From Paenibacillus macquariensis (GTDB taxonomy: Bacteria > Bacillota > Bacilli > Paenibacillales > Paenibacillaceae): a DNA stretch of 64,000 nt. Positions 37,091-45,514 of the stretch are shown here, in pieces. The translations under genes and the position numbers were made by a program. The DNA lies in contig NZ_FTNK01000001.1 in assembly GCF_900156375.1 (NCBI RefSeq), positions 248,001 through 312,000 of the forward strand, read 5' to 3'. Position 1 is the stretch's first letter. Every line of letters begins with the position of its first letter. The notes beneath the pieces were generated by a model. It was not told the DNA's origin, did not search any database, and was given only the letters and a program-made list of their open reading frames with translations.

Positions 37091-37512
37091 GATTCATCTC
37101 TCCATACTTTAGGATAAAGCAAAATGCCTTGTTACAGATCTCACTTGTAAAAGCACTCTAAATTCGAGCTGTATTGGTCTGTTGTAATTAGCAACATCAC
37201 TATTTATGTCGCACAAAATAAGCACATAGTTTTTGAGAGTTGTTAAAATGAAATAAAGCAATGTTTGATCATAATATTCCATAGTGTATCCAGTTGATCT
37301 ATTATCCAATCTCCTGCTCTCAAGACTAATATCCAACCACCTAACAGTCTAAAGGTATCGTTGTTCTAATTACACCGTATATTAGATTGTCAATTCTCTA
37401 TTAGGTGTAAATCCTAACTTTTCCATATACCTAGTTCGATGTTAGGATAACTCAATTTTGATGCAAACTCAGAGCTGACCCATTCCATATAAAAAAGCCA
37501 CCTGTTAGGTGG

Positions 37513-37655
37513 CTAGTCCTTAAATATACGATCAACTGCTTTCTGTTTATCTTCCTCACTCGGGCATACTATACCTCAAAATCATATGACCGCTAAGACT
37601 TTGTATCACACTAATATCCTCTCCTGATCGTACAAGCCCTGTAATGAAACTGTGA
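37513..37655 (-). pseudogene. Tyrosine recombinase C-terminal remnant with terminator
   Basis: The minus strand reads RHSFITGLVRSGEDISVIQS then LSGHM and RYSM, a XerC/D-like end (HxxF...GH...RY); one frameshift later it continues PSEEDKQKAVDRIFKD and a stop. The recombinase arginine half is gone. The hairpin AGCCACC/GGTGGCT with a T-run (37496-37514) ends it. The preceding stretch 37091-37510 has no convincing gene. Confidence 0.65.
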
Positions 37656-37715
37656 CGAGTTTGAATCACCTTAAGAGTCTATGAAAATATTAGATCATAC
37701 AACTTTCTAATCAAG

Positions 37716-38387
37716 TCATTTACTCACAAACTTCTTAACAAACTTCTCTGCTTTATAGTCCTTCTTAATTTCATGAAGTACTGGACTAGTAGTTTCTCTC
37801 CATGATTCCAAGATCGTCCTCGGCTCAGCTTCAATTCTGTCCTTGACTGCTTGAATATCCTCTCTCTTGAATGCTTCAATTATGCTTATCAAATCATCAC
37901 GATCCAACAACTTTACATGATTTATTCCTGCCAACGTTTCACATGGTTCTGTAAACTTAGCAGAAGCAATGACTATGGCTTTCTTAGCCTTGTAGTATCT
38001 CATACATGAGAATACTTCCTGTACCGCACTTATGCCAACTGGATTGTCAATAGAGTACCTCTTCGCCTGAACTACGTTCCTTACGCCCTCTCGATCAGTG
38101 AATACTACATCCGCTCCAAAATCTCGACTGCCTATAGTTTTATATACACCAGTGTAACCAAGTTCAATGAAAAGCCTATATAGATACATTTCAAATCCAG
38201 AACCGTCTTCCATTTTATCAATATCTGTAATATCAATATCTTTCAAGTTATAATCATTTGATAGTGAATAGATATGACTCTTCGTTTTATTAATACCTCT
38301 ATGTACAATTAAACCAACTATTATAGTAACCACAACAATAAGTGAAATAATAAGACCTAGCACAAATCCACCTCTACTTAAGTTCAT
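37716..38387 (-). CDS. Membrane-anchored Mrr-type restriction endonuclease, copy 2
   Basis: 223 residues with an N-terminal membrane helix (about 9-30) and the Mrr motifs GFEMYLYRLF, RDFGADVVF and VVQAKRY. The alternative GTG start at 38361-38363 has AGAGG seven bases upstream and is as likely as the ATG. Its C-terminal 100 codons and downstream bases are almost identical to copy 1 at 27.4 kb, while the N-terminal part has a different membrane helix and linker. It overlaps no other gene and lies 19 bases after the wHTH nuclease. Confidence 0.8.
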   Translation of the reverse strand: MNLSRGGFVLGLIISLIVVVTIIVGLIVHRGINKTKSHIYSLSNDYNLKDIDITDIDKMEDGSGFEMYLYRLFIELGYTGVYKTIGSRDFGADVVFTDREGVRNVVQAKRYSIDNPVGISAVQEVFSCMRYYKAKKAIVIASAKFTEPCETLAGINHVKLLDRDDLISIIEAFKREDIQAVKDRIEAEPRTILESWRETTSPVLHEIKKDYKAEKFVKKFVSK

Positions 38388-38406
38388 TTAAGCTAACCAA
38401 TGTTTC

Positions 38407-39297
38407 TTAATATGCCTGAATACCAAATTTGAGTAGCTTCTTAGGAAGTATATCGTCTAAATTCAGTATATCTTTGTCGTCAAGTTCAATTAACTTAAAC
38501 CCATACTTTTTATATATCTCCAGCTTAAGTTGTTTCCTATCATTGTATTTAGCATCATTTTCTAACCCCCAAAACTCTATATACACTTTACCGACAGGCA
38601 GATAAAAATCACAATAAACATCTTCCTCTATAGGTAGCTTCCTCTCATAAGCATGAACAATCTCAGACATATACAACCAATTATCAATAAGCATTTCTGC
38701 TCTTGATCTCACGTAATGACCGTCTGCTGATCTATGGGTTGCTTCAAACTTCTCTCTGAAACCAACTGTTTCTGTTTTGTTATATTCCTTTACATCCTTT
38801 GCTTCTTCACCAAGAAATTCTTCCATCGTTTCATTCAATCGTTTGTTTGTTAAGATACTTGATTCCCAGCATACATAAGGAACACCATTTTGGTCATATT
38901 CAAACTGTTTTCCTCCTACACTCTCTCCGAGCTTAGTTACTAGCCATCCCTTAACTCCCTTCTGTAACAAACCAAGTTCAGATAGGATTGGATTAATTCG
39001 AAGCTTAGATATCCCAAAATGTTTGCTTAAACCTATTGCACTAATGAGTTTTTCTTCATTATCCTTTGTTAGATCAAGTACATCCTTGATTTTCTCATCC
39101 CAAGCAATAAAAGAACCATGTTGAGGATGATGCTTGATGATACCTCCATTTACTTTTCCTTGCTCTGTTAGAACCCAAGTATCATTCTCTCTACTTATCA
39201 ACCCATTGTTCATCATTACTTCGAATAGTACCTTAGCAGATAAACCCATTTCTTTTGACAATGCTGTTGTCGATTGGTATTTTACCTTCTCTGTCAT
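38407..39297 (-). CDS. Winged-helix plus PD-(D/E)XK-like nuclease protein
   Basis: 296 residues. The first 125 residues hold two winged-helix-like repeats (TTALSKEMGLSAKVLFEVMM and SAIGLSKHFGISKLRINPIL). The C-terminal part shows RSRAEMLIDNWLY, then DFYLPVGKVYIEFWG and a following K/Y-rich helix, the pattern of the nuclease domain appended to some UvrD-like helicases. In the E-x-K position it reads EFW, so activity is uncertain. AGGGG precedes the ATG. Confidence 0.65.
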   Translation of the reverse strand: MTEKVKYQSTTALSKEMGLSAKVLFEVMMNNGLISRENDTWVLTEQGKVNGGIIKHHPQHGSFIAWDEKIKDVLDLTKDNEEKLISAIGLSKHFGISKLRINPILSELGLLQKGVKGWLVTKLGESVGGKQFEYDQNGVPYVCWESSILTNKRLNETMEEFLGEEAKDVKEYNKTETVGFREKFEATHRSADGHYVRSRAEMLIDNWLYMSEIVHAYERKLPIEEDVYCDFYLPVGKVYIEFWGLENDAKYNDRKQLKLEIYKKYGFKLIELDDKDILNLDDILPKKLLKFGIQAY

Positions 39298-39362
39298 TTT
39301 TTATAGTCCCCTGTCATATAAGCTTCAATCTATCTTAATGAGGATTCTTCTAAGTATCATGT

Positions 39363-39680
39363 TCATTCACTTGAAACAAGCAAAATCCTATTGAGAAACC
39401 CGCCACGTTCATCACACTTGCCTTGACGAATGCCCTCCAGTTCCTCAACCCGAACGCCCTTACTAAACGCAAAGCTATATACCACTTCGAGCAGATCAGC
39501 AAGTTCACCCATCTGATGTTCCTCTGATGCTTCAAGGAACTCGTTCAATTCTTCCTGCATCTTAGTCTTCAAAGCTATCGCATACTCAGTTTCATCCATC
39601 ACCCTTACAGTGTATTGCTTTCCACTTGCTTCGATGATCTGCGGAATCTTATCACGTACAAGCTTATTATATGTCTTCAA
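39363..39680 (-). CDS. MazG-like nucleoside triphosphate pyrophosphohydrolase
   Basis: 105 residues. N-terminal YNKLVRDKIPQII and the metal-binding helices EELNEFLEAS and GELADLLEVVYS (ExxE..., ExxD) are typical of the single-domain all-alpha pyrophosphohydrolases (COG4997 group). They hydrolyse NTPs or phosphoribosyl-ATP-like substrates and are common in phage and defence contexts. TTG start with GGAGG eight bases upstream. It is 23 bases after the HNH gene. Confidence 0.8.
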   Translation of the reverse strand: MKTYNKLVRDKIPQIIEASGKQYTVRVMDETEYAIALKTKMQEELNEFLEASEEHQMGELADLLEVVYSFAFSKGVRVEELEGIRQGKCDERGGFLNRILLVSSE

Positions 39681-39703
39681 ACCTCATCCTCCACTCTAAT
39701 CTC

Positions 39704-40681
39704 TTAGCCCTGACATGCAATCCAAAACTTACGTACAAAGTTGCTTTCAATGGCTAGTTCGAGTTCAGAAACATGTTTATCAAGCTTTCCTTGTTCCTTC
39801 ATTCGTTGAAGTAAGACCTTATTCCTTTCTTCAAGTCTCTGTATCATCTCCTCACTGGGTATCACATTTGACTTGCTACTATTGCACGACTGATGTGCAA
39901 ATACTAGATTCCATAAGTCATCAGAATATAAGTAAGACCAAGGAATAACATGGTCTATAGCAGGTGTTTCGTTCTCAATCTTCAAGCTACACAGAAAACA
40001 TTGGGTATGAGGATTTTCCATATATAAAAAAGACGCGAACTTTCCAAGTGGTTTACGTTTCATCGTATCTTCATCAATTATTCTTACTTTCTTCGATAAC
40101 CTAGGCGAGTGATTGAAGTTTTCCAGCATCTGCGTCCAGCGATAATTGATGGCATCTAAGATAGCTAATCTATTCTCTTTTAATGCGAGTAGATCATCAG
40201 ATCGAATAAACAAACTGTTTGCTCTTTGCTCGTACTGATAGACCCCTTCAACTTCTATACCTTGAATCCTTAAGAAGCGATAACTCACATCAGTCTTCAG
40301 AGCTTTTACAGTATCGCTAACAGCTTTCTCATACTCAGACTTACAAGCTGTTTCAATATTAGACTTGAACCACTTTATAGGCATTAATGATCCTGTCTTT
40401 ACTTGATAAATATCAATCAGCTTTTTCACAATAGAAACTACTACGGGTATTTTTTGAGGGTTTGAACTTTGCTGAAGGTCGAAGAACAGTGTTTGCTCAA
40501 AATAGTAACGAATGACTTTCTTTGCTATGTCCTTTAGTTGAATCTCAACTGTTTCCACTTTCTCTAATGTAAAAGTACTCTCTACAGCAATTTCTGTTAT
40601 AGCCTTAGCCCACGCTACATTATATGTATTGACGTAACTACAACTTCTAACAATGTGTAACCATCTCTCTAAGAATGTCAT
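39704..40681 (-). CDS. HNH endonuclease
   Basis: 325 residues. The C-terminal third has the HNH core with zinc ligands: CFLC (about 243), AIDHVIPWSYLYSDDLWNLV (H at about 255, N at about 269) and HQSCNSSKSN. The N-terminal 230 residues are helical and unassigned, perhaps target recognition. GGAGTAAG precedes the ATG. A 69-base piece of this gene is stranded at 28167-28235. Probably one operon with the MazG-like gene. Confidence 0.85.
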   Translation of the reverse strand: MTFLERWLHIVRSCSYVNTYNVAWAKAITEIAVESTFTLEKVETVEIQLKDIAKKVIRYYFEQTLFFDLQQSSNPQKIPVVVSIVKKLIDIYQVKTGSLMPIKWFKSNIETACKSEYEKAVSDTVKALKTDVSYRFLRIQGIEVEGVYQYEQRANSLFIRSDDLLALKENRLAILDAINYRWTQMLENFNHSPRLSKKVRIIDEDTMKRKPLGKFASFLYMENPHTQCFLCSLKIENETPAIDHVIPWSYLYSDDLWNLVFAHQSCNSSKSNVIPSEEMIQRLEERNKVLLQRMKEQGKLDKHVSELELAIESNFVRKFWIACQG

Positions 40682-40855
40682 ATACTTACTCCATTACAAT
40701 ATAATTATTTTTCCAGAGTTCAAGCACAACATCCATTTGGGAGTTATGTGATTTTTCTGTGCCATTCATTTCAGCTTTTCTGGAATTATGTAAAATATCA
40801 AGGCATTTAGCGCAATTACAGCTCTCTATCTAAAAAAAATATGATCATTATCTAT

Positions 40856-41968
40856 CTAATGATCATATTTCAACCTCCAATTAAACCTTAATAGTTTAAT
40901 ATTAGGAATTACAAGCCAAAATATATAACCCATTATGATCAATACAAGAAGCACACCCATAAAAATATATGAATAAATTGAATTTATAACATCCTTCATC
41001 CAAGTAAGACCTAATGGAGAAATTCCAAATAAAATTAGCAAATTTACTGGAGTAATCAATACACCAGCTATCTGAGTTGTTGTTTTTGCGTTATCAGTTA
41101 CTTTGTTATTGACATGTAATTTTATTCGCCGATAAGATGTCACTTTTTCTCTCAACTTCGATTCTAACTTATCTAATTCATCAATAATCGTTTGACTATA
41201 ATCAATATTTCCTTCATCATCAAAAGAAACAAATTCAAGGCGACCATCTAATTTACAAATTATTAAATAAATATTATCTTTCTCGACAATATAAGCGTCT
41301 AAATCCTCTCTTAAATACAACTTCATTAACCATTGCCATTGTTCATTAATTACTTTACTTTTTGTAAAGCTCGCTTGTTTAAAATAGTCTGGAATACTAT
41401 TAATATATATTTCGCTTAAAAAAGAAGCATCTAGATTTTCAAAAAATGTAAAGCTAAATCTTCTTTGAAAATTGAAACTACTAATTTGCTTATTTATAAA
41501 TGCCAAAAACATATCAAACATCCTAGGATCATTCAAAATATCAAGCCAAAATACGTATGAATCAAAAGTTGGAACATATACAAAACTAATCGTGTTGTTA
41601 TAATTCAATATTTCATCGCAAAAATTCACATTAAATTCAATGATTTCTGTATCTTTAGATTTCACTTTAATTACGTTTTCTTGTAAATTATATTCGAATC
41701 TATACTCATAGCCTTTTCTTTTGACTTCCTTTTCAACTAAACTAGTAAATTCAGTAATCCAACCTACTGTGTCTACTACTAATTGTGTTCTAGTACTATA
41801 CTTCACAAAACCTTTAATAACTAACTTTTTCAAATAAAAAAGATTAGCATCATCAGGAAATTTCAGTTTATAATCATTCTCGCTAAACTGAAAAGTCCCA
41901 GTTACAGAATGCCATGTATAATTCATTGCTATTTTTGTTAGAGTATCATACTCACTGCCCAGAAGCAT
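40856..41968 (-). CDS. Two-TM protein, third gene of an overlapping operon
   Basis: 370 residues, not recognised. The soluble N-terminal 290 residues are mixed alpha/beta; two hydrophobic helices lie near the C-terminus (about 302-324 and 332-355), with a basic tail (RFNWRLKYDH). The start ATG has GGAG nine bases upstream and overlaps the previous gene by 17 bases. The tight coupling suggests a fixed stoichiometry with the two upstream gene products. A membrane effector or transducer role is inference. Confidence 0.65.
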   Translation of the reverse strand: MLLGSEYDTLTKIAMNYTWHSVTGTFQFSENDYKLKFPDDANLFYLKKLVIKGFVKYSTRTQLVVDTVGWITEFTSLVEKEVKRKGYEYRFEYNLQENVIKVKSKDTEIIEFNVNFCDEILNYNNTISFVYVPTFDSYVFWLDILNDPRMFDMFLAFINKQISSFNFQRRFSFTFFENLDASFLSEIYINSIPDYFKQASFTKSKVINEQWQWLMKLYLREDLDAYIVEKDNIYLIICKLDGRLEFVSFDDEGNIDYSQTIIDELDKLESKLREKVTSYRRIKLHVNNKVTDNAKTTTQIAGVLITPVNLLILFGISPLGLTWMKDVINSIYSYIFMGVLLVLIIMGYIFWLVIPNIKLLRFNWRLKYDH

Positions 41969-43340
41969 TTCGAATCAACTCCGTTACTGTACTGATGGAA
42001 TCATCAATAGCTATAGTGAGTTTTGAAACATCATCTAAGTTTTCTTTATATAAATCAAGTAAGTGAGCTAATATTCCACCTATTTCATTTATCTTAACGT
42101 TTGTTATTTTTTGAAGATAATTAATCATTCTACCATCAAATTTTTCAAGTAAATCAATTGGCATAACTGACGATAATATCTTTTTGTCTTTCAAACAAAA
42201 AAAGAATGAATTACTTAAAAGCTTCACAAAAACACCCGTATAATCAAGAGTCTCTGATAAGATGTATTTTTCTATATCTTTATAAATAGTACTAACAATA
42301 TTATCTTTCAGTTGATCCGACCCCACTATATGGTAATAAGCAAGTCTGCCTATTTCATTTCGGTAATTAACATTCAAATAATCATACGCAAGTAAAATAT
42401 TTATCTTTTCAATAAACTCATCAATATCCTCAGGATCTAAATTCTGTGATCTTGAGTACATTTTCCCTTCATTACCATCCAAACTCATCAATTTATCAGC
42501 ATCATCCCTTATTTTAACTCGGATTAATGATAATGGATATTTATCATAAAAGTACTTAATCTCTTCTTGTGAGATAAGGTCACGAACGTTTACATCGTGG
42601 CTAATATCTATATCTACCTTGAAACGTCCCTCAATTTGAAATTTTAATTTAGCAGGAAGATTTTGGTCTTCCATGACTATTAATTTTCTTAGTGAATGAT
42701 CACTTAATTTAATTGGAGCAATGACAGTATTTCTAGATGAAGAAACTGACACTATTATACTTTTTATGAATTTATTTTTTTCAGTGTCAGTATGAGTATA
42801 TTGAGAAAAGTTTGTCATTAACACAATATTAAATCCTAAGTATACTCGTAATTCTGTATGTAGATATTGCAAGTTATTATTTTCTTTAAAATATGAACTT
42901 TTCTCACTTGTAAATCTAACATCAACAATATCCTTTTCAGGATAATACCAATACTCCATTTCAAGACCATCAATTTCGAAATCATGTTTATTTAATTCTT
43001 CAAGATTCAATCGTGAGGATTCGATGTCTAACATTGTTCCTGAAACATGGTATATTAAAGCATTAAAGTCACATCGTGGTGTTATAATTTCACTAAAGGT
43101 ATTGTTGATTTCCAGTTCAAAGATTCCTTGGTTTTCTTTAGATTCTTCTAGTGCCTCAAACGCTCTATAAAGAAATGATGAAAATTCATTATCTGCGGGA
43201 TAAAAATCACCTATGTATTTTTTTTCAAACACAAAAAAATACAGCTTCTCTAGTAGAGGTAAGCTAAGTGCGTTTAACTTTTCCCATACAGTAAACTCTC
43301 CATTTCTAGTAAAAAAAAGTTTCTGCTCTTTTAAGCTCAT
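41952..43340 (-). CDS. Large soluble protein of unknown function, second gene of the operon
   Basis: 462 residues, no signal peptide, no membrane helix and no catalytic motif I know. Beta-rich N-terminal half (IFELEINNTFSEIITPRCDF) and helical C-terminal end (LLDLYKENLDDVSKLTIAID). Its ATG overlaps the upstream stop as ATGA (43337-43340), so it is translationally coupled. It may be a sensor or scaffold of the three-gene system. Confidence 0.65.
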   Translation of the reverse strand: MSLKEQKLFFTRNGEFTVWEKLNALSLPLLEKLYFFVFEKKYIGDFYPADNEFSSFLYRAFEALEESKENQGIFELEINNTFSEIITPRCDFNALIYHVSGTMLDIESSRLNLEELNKHDFEIDGLEMEYWYYPEKDIVDVRFTSEKSSYFKENNNLQYLHTELRVYLGFNIVLMTNFSQYTHTDTEKNKFIKSIIVSVSSSRNTVIAPIKLSDHSLRKLIVMEDQNLPAKLKFQIEGRFKVDIDISHDVNVRDLISQEEIKYFYDKYPLSLIRVKIRDDADKLMSLDGNEGKMYSRSQNLDPEDIDEFIEKINILLAYDYLNVNYRNEIGRLAYYHIVGSDQLKDNIVSTIYKDIEKYILSETLDYTGVFVKLLSNSFFFCLKDKKILSSVMPIDLLEKFDGRMINYLQKITNVKINEIGGILAHLLDLYKENLDDVSKLTIAIDDSISTVTELIRNASGQ

Positions 43341-43858
43341 TTGTCTGTAGTCTCCTCATCCGCTGTAACAACTTCACCTTCACCTTCATCTTCGCTTTCA
43401 TCCTCTGAAGGAGGCGTTACAGTATTATAAATACCATCAATTATATTTACGAAATCCATTGCTTTTGTAATTGAGGTGTCATTTGATTTATGCTGTAAAT
43501 TTGCAATCAAACTTTCTAATTCGTGAATAGTAACATTAAAGGAATCAGTTCTTCCTAGCAGTTTAGTAAGAGTATCATTCACCGACTTTCCACTTACTGT
43601 AATTTTCTTCTGTAGAGTTAAAATATCAAGCAATTCATAAGTAAACATTACTGTTATAAATCTTAGTGCATTTTGTAACGCTATACCTCCTTTATTACCA
43701 ATCCTAATGTTACCAAATCCTTCATGCTCTGCCACATTTTTAATTAACTCTCTCATTCTTGATTCATACAGCAAATTGCCTTGCTCATATGCTATCCCGA
43801 TGCTCTCGTCATGAGTTTTTTCTATTGTATTATCTTCAATTCTTTCTTCATCAGACAT
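43337..43858 (-). CDS. Small acidic-tailed protein with a possible histone-like helical block, first gene of the operon
   Basis: 173 residues, ATG with GGGGG nine bases upstream. Residues about 33-103 read as helix (RMRELIKNVAEHEGF), loop (NIRIGNKGG), long helix (ALRFITVMFTYELLDILTLQ), loop KKITVSGKS and helix VNDTLTKLLG, a layout that recalls the histone fold. The C-terminal 25 residues are acidic (PSEDESEDEGEGE). No family is recognised; the histone comparison is by eye. It leads an operon of three overlapping genes. Confidence 0.6.
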   Translation of the reverse strand: MSDEERIEDNTIEKTHDESIGIAYEQGNLLYESRMRELIKNVAEHEGFGNIRIGNKGGIALQNALRFITVMFTYELLDILTLQKKITVSGKSVNDTLTKLLGRTDSFNVTIHELESLIANLQHKSNDTSITKAMDFVNIIDGIYNTVTPPSEDESEDEGEGEVVTADEETTDK

Positions 43859-44063
43859 ATTTCAGTTCCCCCATTCAATACATTCTAATTCATAGGATTA
43901 TTTTACCAAAGTAAACTTCGATTTGATACGGTAAATATTAAATCCATCAAGAAATATCAACATATATCGACACCTTATTTCAAACTCTCTCAAACTATGT
44001 TCTAACATTAAGTTTTCAATAGCCTGCTCAATTCAATAATGTATTCACATAAAATTATCGCTC

Positions 44064-44152
44064 TATGTTGGAACTTTCATCTTTAACGTATCGCTCACAA
44101 ATCACCATCGAGTTGCTGGCTGTATGTGTTATGACGCTTTCCGCAAATAACA
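44064..44152 (-). repeat. Decayed coding fragment related to 25002-25090
   Basis: About 85% matching to the 25.0 kb copy over some 90 bases. Minus-strand reading: MLFAESV, one-base slip, THTASNSMVICERYVKDESS. It lies downstream of the small integrase gene and its terminator (44201-44227). The rest of 43859-44209 holds nothing else I can name. Confidence 0.5.
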
Positions 44153-44209
44153 TCCATTTTTCAACTGTAAACCCATGCCCCCTCCTCTCTCTCCATACAA
44201 AAAAGACCT

Positions 44210-44776
44210 CTACAAGTAGAAGTCCTTTAACGAATCGCTTATTTCTTTATCGTTGTACCCTATATATTTCAATGTAATTGCTGGAGTGGAATGATTCAAA
44301 ATAGTTTGTAACATGGCAATGTTCTTTGTTCGAGAATAATAGTGATAGCCAAACGTCTTACGCATTGTATGAGTGCCTACACTTTCAAGACCAACCATGT
44401 CAGCAGATTTGTTTAATTGTCTGTACGCTTGCGTGACTGTTATTGGCTCTTCTCCTTTTCGGCTTGGGAAAAGCCACTCACTATTAACTGTTTGAGCATA
44501 AGCTTTAACTTCATCATAGATGTTATTAAAATCAATGGTTCTGACCTTCGCTGTCTTTCCTTCCTTTATCTTTAACTCACGTTTGTTCATACGTAGAATA
44601 TCTGCTGTTTTAAGTTTTAATATATCGCCACATCGTAACCCTGTGTTAATACCGATAAAGAACAATATGTAGTCACGTTCGGAACACCATCTTTTTAACG
44701 ACCATTTCATATCATCGATTTCTTTTTTACTACGTATAGGTTGGACATCTTTAATTTGATTCATTATTATAGTCAA
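44210..44776 (-). CDS. Catalytic-domain-only tyrosine recombinase
   Basis: 188 residues, about half the usual length because the N-terminal core-binding domain is absent. All active residues are present: R in TGLRCGD, K in EGKTAKVR, HTMRK, LNHST and Y in LKYIGY. Such short integrases are known in Bacillus phages and mobile elements. The TTG start has AAGGAG nine bases upstream; the ATG four codons later is an alternative. A 40-base palindrome lies 100 bases upstream. Confidence 0.85.
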   Translation of the reverse strand: MTIIMNQIKDVQPIRSKKEIDDMKWSLKRWCSERDYILFFIGINTGLRCGDILKLKTADILRMNKRELKIKEGKTAKVRTIDFNNIYDEVKAYAQTVNSEWLFPSRKGEEPITVTQAYRQLNKSADMVGLESVGTHTMRKTFGYHYYSRTKNIAMLQTILNHSTPAITLKYIGYNDKEISDSLKDFYL

Positions 44777-44800
44777 TTCGTAGGACTCCTTATTCTATAT

Positions 44801-44914
44801 CGTTTTGAATGTACGTTTTTATTTGTATAATTAGATCCTACTATTTAAATTAGAAATAGTCAATACAATCAACAAAACGAATGTATGTTTTTAGATAAAA
44901 ACGTACATTCGTTT
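44801..44914. promoter_or_regulatory. Palindrome and repeated GAATGTACGTTTTTA boxes upstream of the small integrase
   Basis: A 40-base palindrome (44875-44914) has 19-bp arms with one mismatch, starting AAACGAATGTATGTTTTTA, and a GA centre. A third direct copy of the box, GAATGTACGTTTTTA, is at 44807-44821. Three boxes in front of the integrase suggest an operator or the integrase binding site. Confidence 0.55.
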
Positions 44915-45065
44915 AAATATTATCTCTAACTCATGAAACATGTATATGAGACACTCCGAACGAACTACTGATAACACTGAATGTCCACTAGTCCGAAGTG
45001 AGTCTACTCATTTGTGATAGCTCTCTTGATTCTAGTTTGAACTACATCAGGTGAACCATATCGAG

Positions 45066-45140
45066 ATGAAGCCTAACACATTCTATCGTCGTGTAAAAGA
45101 ATATGAAGCAGAATAAACGTCCCTAGTGGGCGTTTTTTTC
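45066..45140 (+). pseudogene. C-terminal HTH remnant of a resolvase-like protein with terminator
   Basis: MKPNTFYRRVKEYEAE followed by TAA (45114-45116) resembles the C-terminal HTH of serine recombinases. No coding continues upstream beyond a few codons. A hairpin (AACG-CCC with GGGCGTT) and seven T follow to 45140. A longer inverted repeat, TGACACTCATATCTT with AAGATGGGTGTCA, lies at 45317-45363. Bases 45141-45514 contain no other gene. Confidence 0.5.
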
Positions 45141-45514
45141 ATGTATCACAAACGTAATTGATTTAAGCGAATCCTACAATTCATTATCGTGGTTCTTTCG
45201 ATAATAGTTACGCTGTCTAACCAAATTCCATATATTCACAGTCGTTCAATGCTTTTTAAATCTCGATTCAAAAAACTAATCATCAACCGATAATACCTAT
45301 TGAATACATAATAGATTGACACTCATATCTTCTCGTATCGGGAATTAATTAAGATGGGTGTCAGGATGGATATCTTTTAGAGTTACCAATTATACACATC
45401 GTAGCTACGCTATCCTATATAAATATTCGGATAATTTATCCTACGTAATATATAATAATATTGAGATCGCATTCCCATGTAACCATGGCTATTTTTTATC
45501 TAAAAGGAGAATAT

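Noticed and set aside
37109..37336. 75-codon minus-strand ORF after the LAGLIDADG gene
   Set aside because: No ribosome binding site, no conserved feature, low-complexity composition; more likely chance.
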